Positions 48,401 through 57,530 of a stretch of DNA of 64,000 nt are shown here, in pieces. The stretch is taken from positions 18,485,450 to 18,549,449 of the forward strand of contig CM055095.1 of assembly GCA_029204225.1 (NCBI GenBank). Reading direction: 5' to 3'. The notes below the pieces were generated by a model. It had not been told where the DNA came from. It worked only from the letters and a program-made list of their open reading frames with translations, and searched no databases. This stretch comes from Diphasiastrum complanatum. Taxonomy: Eukaryota > Streptophyta > Lycopodiopsida > Lycopodiales > Lycopodiaceae. The stretch's first letter is position 1. The number at the start of each line of letters is the position of its first letter. The position numbers and the translations under genes were made by a program.

Positions 48401-51400
48401 GCAGTTGCAGTAGCAAGCCAATTTACGAGCAACCAAATTGAAGCCCATTGAAAGTAGTGAAGAGGGTGTTGAGGTATGTCAAAGGGATGACTAGTTGTGG
48501 GATTGCATACACAGATGCTAGTAAGCTTTAGCTTGAAGGCTAAAAGGATTTAGAGAAGACCGCAGGTCTACTTCGGGCTATGCTTTTAGCCTTGGATCAT
48601 TAATGCCTTAGAATTTAAATCTTCTTTGTATGTTAGTTTGCATGAAAGATAATGTGAGCCAATTTCTTCATGAAACTTTAGTCCACCTAATCTTGGGAAC
48701 TCCTGACATGAGTCCAAATTCCCCCACAATATGTGTATAATAGTCATGATGTGGTATTGTAGCTGAAAGGGCCAACAATTTCTTTGGAAGGTCACAATAT
48801 TAACATTTATAAACCAGCTTTGCAAAAATACAATGTAGATTTGCAAATGATCCATAGGCTTCAATAGAAGAACTTTTTATTCTATAAAAGTGGAAATGTG
48901 GTTGCATAACTTATTGCTTAAGGAGTTGATTCCTTGCAACTTAAAAAATAGAATACAAGCAACAAAATGTGAAATAGAGGCTCTTGTTCACATGAACAAA
49001 CATTTATGAAGTCCTTCTCTATTTGATTGCTTGATTCACAAATGCTTTTATATGTTCTAAATGCTATTTCCAACTCAATTCAAAATTGGCACCAAAGCTC
49101 TCTAAGAAATGTTAGAAGGAATAAAGACTTCCTATGGTTTTTTATGAGCAACAAGCTATTGGAAAAGACTAGTGCCTGATGAAACAAATATCCAGCATTA
49201 TCACTTAGGATTTGCTTTTCAAGGAAGATACATTTGTTTGATTCTTGTTGTGTTGAACCCAATGGTTTATGAGTTGAAGAGTGCGAACATTTTCATGTTG
49301 ATATGCAGAGGTGCGAGCAAGTATTGGAAATACCTTCGGAAATTTGTTTCGTGTGACAACGTTTGGAGAGTCACACGGTGGAGGTGTTGGATGCATAATA
49401 GATGGTTGTCCGCCTAGACTACCCCTTTCAGAGTCGGACATGCAAGTAGAGCTGGATAGGAGGTTACTAGCTTTGCTTTCTGTATAATGCATAACAGATG
49501 ATTGCCTCCTATGTTAGTCCTTTCAGAGTCAAACATGCAAGTATAGTTGGATAGAAGGCTATTTTGTTCGCTTTTTTTAAATCATAAGATTGTAGGACTT
49601 CCTATGTAAATCTTTGAATTTTCGTGGAAAAAGATGTGGTATAAATGGCATGGGAATCTCATGGTTATTTAACAGTTGTGTATAACATAGGCTTTTTCAT
49701 GTGCAATACATGTTTTTCTGTGTAGAAGATTGAATATGGTGATGTCTTCCCATGTATTCTAGAGTATTTTTACTATTTAAGTATGGCTAGTCTTTAGTCA
49801 TGTCGAAATTGTTGATCATATTCCTACGTATTTGATGTCTATTTACTCTACATAGTAAGGCAATTTTCTTAGGTCTCTTCCACAATTGTCCTAGTCGCTA
49901 AATTTCAACTGTCGCAGATTTGCTTTCCATAAGGAGTTCGCTTCTCTTGCACTTTGATGTTATCTGAAGTTTTGGTTACAACTGTGATGGGCGTATTTTT
50001 GATGCATGTAAGTTTAGAGAATGCTTTTCTGGGAAATAGAACTTACGAACTGCCATATAATAGTGTCATATTATTGATTACTTGAGTGGTTGGTGACCCT
50101 TCTAGATAGCAATACTATGTACTATTTGAATTTTTTTTGAAAATTAGATTCAGGCAACCCTTTTGAGTCATATAAGCTTGAAACCTGGTTTTAATGTTTG
50201 AGGAAAATGCGTTTCTATGGCCAGGCTTTATCATAGTCAATGAGATCACTAGTTTGTCAATCCTGTGAGGACTTTGTTTTGTGAAGAGACAAGATAGGTT
50301 TTGTCATCTTTAATTGAAGGATTGGTACCTGTTTCGAGGTGCTAGAATGTATGAGTTCCTAAGCAAAAGCAAACTCTATTCACTTTTATTCAATATTTGT
50401 AGTTGAGTTGATTTACTCTGCCATATGCATGATGGCCATTACCCTTTTGCCTTGTTATGGTGAGCGAATTGCACATTGTTTCTTTAGCTGTTGTAATGTA
50501 CTTGCAGTTCTCATCCTTTATTGTACTGTCTAAAGCCAATGGTACTGTCTGAGAAAATTTCAGGAGGCCAGGTCAAAGTCGAATCACCACTCCTAGGAAG
50601 GAATCTGACACCTGCAAAATTCTTTCTGGAGTGGGGCAAGGTTGTTATCTGCCACTATCATTTTACATCACGTGTGACTATAATTAGAAGAATTTACGAA
50701 CATTAAATTGTAGCCAGATTTCTTTTTATATCTGCTGGTTCTATTTGGATTTAGGGGACGTGGCATTTTTAATTGCACACTTGGGATACTGCTTTAACAG
50801 GATCAACCTTGGGAACACCTATTGCTGTTTCTGTACCAAATACTGACCAACGAGGAAACGTGGGTGATACTATCTCTAATTTCTTACAGGCTTTCTTGTA
50901 ACTTGTCTGCTTTTTGTAAATTTGATAGCCAAGATTGCAGTAATATCGTTTTTTCAAACCACCATTGTGGTTTCATAGCTCCAAAGGGAGATTTATCAGT
51001 AGTACCTGATCATTCTGGTGTTGTGAGGATTATGTCTTGGCAAGGTGAGAGTTGGTTCTAGTTTTTCTCCCTCCGTTTTTTTCTCCCACAATTTTGATTG
51101 CAATGTTTGAACAGGATTACTCAGAGATGGCTTTGGCTTACCGACCTTCCCATGCAGATGCTACATATGATTTCAAGTATGGCGTTCGTGCTGTGGAGGT
51201 ATGACATTGCCTAGGGGCTTAAAAATTGTGGTATCATAAGATTCTGTTTCCAGGATAAGCTATGTGTTTTATACACAGAGAGGGTCTGTTTCATTTATGT
51301 TCATGCAATTCTGTTGCCCAACTGTGTCTCTGTCAATGGTTATATGGAGCCAGGTTACCTTTCAAATACAAGGTTTGACAAAATGAATGGTGGGTGGCTA

Positions 51401-54400
51401 CGAAGTTAAGTTCAATGTTTTTGTTTCCATTCAAATATAGGGTGGAGGGAGGTCCTCAGCCAGAGAAACTATTGGAAGGGTTGCTGCAGGAGCCGTTGCT
51501 AAGAAGCTTCTTAAAATACAATCTGCAACAGAGGTCAGTAAATTCAAGTATGTTCCTCTTATTTTTGCAATGATCATTTTTTTATTGGAGTGTCAGATTA
51601 AGGGCCAAGAAAGAAAATACTGAGGAAAAGAAATATCTGTGTGAATTAGAGATCACAGCGATGTGGTTTAAGAACAAGGAACAGATTTTTTGACTTTGGA
51701 TGCATGTGGGCTTTATCTGTCATCTAAAAGTTTATGCATATCTTGAAGTAATAGCATTTCAATCAACTGTCAAATTATTTCCTTGCTAGCACTTTTGTTT
51801 TGGCTTCAAAGTCTTATAATGTGGAAAAGTGTTACCTGATCATCCTTTCTCATTCTTGGCATGCACTGTATGCTTTGACCAAAGTTAGTTGCAAGTTTTA
51901 GGTATAGTTGGCCAGTAATTGGGGGATGTGGCATTTGAGATGTTCTCAAGTTCATAAGTTTGGTAACGCCTTGTTAGGAACAACGTAACCACGTAGAAGG
52001 CAAGCCTGATCCACCCAGCCAATGCACTCTCTTATAGAATGCCCTTCCTAGCCTAGTGTGAGTTTGCATGGATGCGGTAGGTGGTAAGTGCTGCTGACAC
52101 TTGGCACTAAGTCTTAAGTAGTAAGTTCTAACTAGTAACAATTAACAAATCAGTGAATCACAAATTACAATTCAAGAGTCAAAAGTTTAAACTTTAAAGC
52201 TTAAAGTAAAAGCAATGATGCTGCATAAATAACAAGAGTGTCAAGCGTGGCCTCAAGGCTCAAGCCTGAGGCCCCATGAGTTTGAAGTCAACTGTGACAC
52301 TGTCATATGTAATATGTATAACTACTATGCTAAAGCCTAGAGTATGCCACTATCATCTATGCTGAGCAGTGAGTGCTTCCCCCCAATGCCCATCTACGCT
52401 CTAGCCTCTAGCTGCCCGCCTCGGAAGCTGTCGTCATGGAGGCATTGGCATTTCCTCCATAGGGTACCACCCCCCTTGACCCACCAAAGACCTGTGACCC
52501 TCTTGGTCACCCCAACTACTTGCCGGCTAGCATCTCGTCACTGACGGCTAGGGTCCCGACGGTCGAGACACACCGCATCTCCAACAGCTTGTCACGCGGC
52601 CACACCGGATCACTACTTGTGACGCACCGGTCCCTACTTGGGACAGATGTCCTCATCGGTCACCGACCTTTGCCAACAATAGGCCTCAGGCCCTTTGCCG
52701 AGGTCATGATAGAGTCATATTTGGACTCTAACATTAGCTATTTTTCGAGTAAGTAGGTCCAATGGGAGATATGATCTTCACATCTATAATAAACGACATC
52801 AAAACTTGCTTGGCAAGAGTAGTTAATAGGGTGCCGCATCAGTAATTCGTTAGGGTTACTGTAATTATGGTGGTTTACCACATGTGCTTGATTAATAACA
52901 TCGCTATTGATAACCATACATTAGCCATTTAGCGCAATCACGATGTACTTTTTGGGTGTCATAGAGGACGTCATAAGAGATGTGATTAAAATTGGACCAG
53001 TCCTTCGTTCATGACCCTTGAGGTTCCTCTGACTATTGATGTTCCAACTTCACAAGAAATGAAAAGGAGTCTGTGGAATATTTGAGCATTCGCCAAGAAG
53101 GATAAGTGGTAGTCAATGCAAGCAATGTGTGTTCTATCTCCCTCCTCTCTACTATGGTGAATGATGACTATGTGTTGTTACATCTAGCATGGTATCGAAA
53201 TCGATTATGCGGCTCAATGTCATCCTCCCCATCATCAAAGTCACCCTCATCCTCCTCATCCGATCCCTCACCCTCAGTGGCGGATTCCTCATCTGAGTTA
53301 GAGCTAGAGGGACTCTCAGAGGTCTGAGACTGCTGCATGGCCCGGGCCCTCTCCTGCGCTCCTGGTCCTGCGTGTTGCAGCTCGAGTGATAGGCCCTGCA
53401 CAATGCACACAAGAAAATTGGAATTAGGACTTAGGCTCGAGTCTTATAATTACAATTTACAATCTAGTAATCTACTATCGAGTATATCTACAAAACTTCA
53501 AAGTACTAAAAGCCTACTAATGTAACGCAATGAATCGGGGAATCGGGCATCGAAATCAACCTGCAGCTGCTAAGGCCTCCCGATGGAGTAGAGCATAGAC
53601 ATCCTCCTCCTCTTGTGATCTTGGTGGCAAGTCCGGAACCTTTGCCACATCGATCTCATCGGGATTAACCTACGAAAATTGAAATTAAACCAAGATTTCG
53701 ATTCTAATAGTAAGTACTGGTAAACGATTTTTAAAAAAATAGCAAATTTGAAATGTAAACATTGAAAGTTGAAACTTGAAGCCTGAAGGTTCGAACTTCT
53801 TAGTATAGAGTCTAGACTCTACTATCTAGACAAATCATGATTCATGGTAGTCTGTAGATACAAGACTCTATAGAAAATTTCAGATTAATCATTACCTGTA
53901 CGGGCTCCCCGGTCTCTCTTAGCTTCTTCACAAGCCGTAGGTTGGCATGCACATACACCAACCTCTCCAGCTGCGCAGTAGAAAGTCTATTCCTCCTCTT
54001 CGTATGAATCAGAGAGAACACACTCCAATTTCTCTCACATGCAACTGCTGCGCAATTTTGTGAGAGGACGCAGATGGCAAGTTTCTGCAACTTGGGAACA
54101 TCATTCCCGTACTTCATCCACCATGAAACAGGGCGCAATTGCCCTTCCCTCAGCACGGCAGTTGCACGACCGAAATCGAGGCGCTCGGTCCTGAACATTC
54201 AACATTCATCACCATTCAAATTTCAAAATAGTAAATACTAAATGCTTACAAGTTACTACTATTAAGTTTTAACTAGCAGCTAGCTTAAGCCTTGGACTTC
54301 ATACATATACATACTACATAGATGAATACATACCTGAATACATATTACAATTTACTAATTACATAGTACATACCTGAATAAATTCAAGTCATCCATGAGT

Positions 54401-57400
54401 GCATCCTGATCCATGGGATCAGGATAGATAGAGGAGACGTAGGAATGCCATCCTTGCCTGAGCTCTCGATCATGGAATTGATCTTCCGTCCTCGATAGTG
54501 GATGAAGCAAGCAAGCCACGACATGCAGAGGTTGATGGAACCACTGCCATCTGCTTAGAAATAGGCTCCTACTTTTTCCAGCCTGCAAACTTGAAACAAT
54601 CTGGAGTGAAGTTTGAGCATTCAAGTCTCAAGAACGATTAAGTTTTAACTAAATTCTAATCATGAATGTCAATGAAGATTCAAGAATCAACTTTGAAACT
54701 TTCAACGTAGTAATATACCTGTCAGGAGCCATGGTGGTGCAACTCTAAAGCTGCTCTCCCAGCTTATCCATAAACTCATAAAGAAGGCCTAAAGTGGAAC
54801 CGTCTCTATCAGTAAGGGCGAAGCACACTATAGATAGGCTGCATGGATATGACAATGGAGCGTGCATCATCCCAAAATGAAGTCCCCATCACGATCGCCT
54901 CAAATCTCCTGGCCCTGGCCTCTCGTGATCGGCCCCACTCTGCCCAATGGGGTGAAACCACTGTCACCCTCAGGCTTTCATGCACTTTTATGAGCCGCTC
55001 CAAAACAATGAACATATAGGCAAACCTAGGATGAAAATCATGAAATAAGATTGGTAATTGGTCATAGCCTATAGGCATCCAGCAGGCTATAATATATAGC
55101 AAAATTATAATTCTATGAGCAGTGAGCACTGAAACTTGAAGCTAAAACAAAATTGCAATTTTCAAATCAAAAAATTGGAAACAGGTTGTCAGGTTGGAAG
55201 TTGGAACTTGGTTACCTAGTGGGGGTAGGCCTCAAGAGATCCAAGGTGGAATAGGACCCTCTATCTCTTGGTGACGAATCTTACTAAGAATCGTGCCGTG
55301 TCCACTGTCTACAACCTCCTTGACCCAGGGTAATCTCCCAATGTCTTCAACTAGGAGGTCAAGACAATGTGCAGCACATGGACTCCAAAAAATCCAAGGG
55401 TACTTCTCATTCACCATCTTCCCCATGGCAACACAATTGGACGCGTTGTCCGTGACAACCTGCATTGGAATTCCGACAAAGGTCGAATCATAACTCATGA
55501 ACATTCACCATTGAGCATTCCGGAAGCAAATGCAACTGCAAATTGCAACGTTCAAAGCAATAATCACGATTCACAAAATGCAAGTTGTAACTTGTAACTT
55601 ACTAAGTTCTAACTTCAAAGCTAAGAGCTCAATGTCGAAAGTTGAAACTTGAAAGTGGCAAGTGCATACCTGGACAACATTCTCTTTTCTGACCTCCTTA
55701 ATGGCTTTTGAGATGTACTCAAACAATCTCCTGCCATCCAATGCCATGCCTGGCTCCGACGTATCAATGGATCTCAAAAACATGGTGCCCATGCAAGAAG
55801 ACACCAATATATTCACAAGATGGCGCCTCCTTGCATCGGTCCAACCATCTGATATTATAGTGCATCCAAACCTAAAACATTCGACAACACTTTCAACTAA
55901 CTAAGTTGCAAATTTGGAGATTGAAAGTTCAAAGTTAGAAACTTGAAAGTACTAATTTCTAAAGTAGTAAGTGGCAAGTGCAAAGGTTTTGAAGATGTAA
56001 GTACTAAGGTTACAGGTATACCTCGCCCATGACTTCCTAATGGGCTGTAGGTCAACATTCACGGACTGTCGCTCAGCATGTAGCTCTCTCGTCCTCAACT
56101 GCTCCATGGTCGGGCCCTCCCACTCAACACCGATACGAGATATTGCTCGCCTCATATCCCTCCATGCAGGGGTCTGTGCCACATGAAAAGGGATGTCACA
56201 CAAGTAAAAGCACCTCCTAACAGCAATAGCAACTGCATCCCTATGCGACTGCTGGAAGGCTGCCACAAAAACATCCATGCCCCTCACATGTCCTCAACCC
56301 CGTCCCCTAACTGTGCTACCAATAGCACTACTGCCTGCCCCACCAACTGGCACTGCAGGAGTCTCTCCAGAAGAAGAAGGTGGAATGGATGCTGCAGCGG
56401 AGCTAGTGCCGGCTACAGGTGCCGGCTGCCCTCAGCGCTCTGCCGCACCTGTAACAACATTGGTGTTACTAGTTAGGCTTTAGGTAATAAATTATAATTA
56501 GTGAGAGCTCAGAGAACAGTCACTAATTACTCATTAGTATTCAAAGTTTAAAGTTATAGACTGAACTTTTAAGTTTTAGCTTTAGATCAAATTTCAATCA
56601 ATGTCATTGATCAAACAAGATTCAAGAATCACTTGTGCCTGAAGTAGTAGCAGGAGAGTCGTCCCTGATCCCGGCAATCCTCAGTGACTCTGGGGCCTGA
56701 GCGCAAACGGCGATCTCGTATCCTCGAAGACGTAAAAGATGCGCCCTGATTCGAACGGGGCCACCTCCATAAGTGTTCCCGCAAAACTTGCAAGTCCACT
56801 TCTTCGTGCCTGATGTGCCATAACCTGAATTAAGGGTGACGTGATCCCATAAGGGATCCCGCTGTCTGGGCATTGCTAATAGCTATCTAGTGTCAACAAA
56901 ACAATAAGTATTAAATTCAGACTTCAAATTAAAAACTAATCCTAATTTCTAAAACGGTAAACCTAAGCTCTAACCTCACTCTAGCTCAAGGCCTCACACA
57001 CACACACACACTCTCCCTCTCTTTCTAAATTCTCACACACTGTAGTCTGTGACACACACCATCTCCCTCTCCTCTCTCACACATAGTGCACACACACACA
57101 CACACTCTCTCCCTCTCTTTCAAAATTCACACATGTCACACTCTCCCGAGTCCCTATCCCCCCTCTCTCTCTCTCAATCTCACACACACGTCACACACAC
57201 ACCACACACACACAAACACACAAACACAAACACAGTTTAACACACCACCACACACACAAACACACAAACACACCACCACACTCAAAGTTCACACACACAC
57301 ACGCCACGACTCACACACACACACTCCCTCTACACACAAACACACAAACACTCCCTCTCTTTCACACACACACACACACACACACATCAATCTCTCTCTC

Positions 57401-57464
57401 TCAACACAATCACAAGTTACAACACATTTCACAACACAACACACAACCCACACTCACAAGTCAC

Positions 57465-57530
<66 letters not shown>

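Larger units (their letters stand above)
43560..48600 (+). mobile_element. Copia F: Copia remnant hosting a chromovirus insertion
   Basis: Pre-integrase and integrase (43600-44399) and RT (47410-48600) of a + strand Copia element are separated by a minus-strand chromovirus (44405-47402) flanked by CAAGC on both sides. LTRs and gag of Copia F are not recognised. RT contains an inverted segment. The whole lies in intron 1. Confidence 0.82.

Noticed and set aside
49172-49417. Separate 81-residue protein over exon 2
   Set aside because: It is a shadow in the wrong frame; the correct frame encodes the chorismate synthase signature [10 protein letters not shown].
49487-49570. Alternative exon 2 of chorismate synthase
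   Set aside because: It has a stop, an indel and no GT donor, so it cannot be spliced in as coding sequence.
52010-52760. GC-richer stretch with frames of 66-78 residues as a gene
   Set aside because: No domain, no splice structure and no match to the neighbouring transposase; left unassigned.
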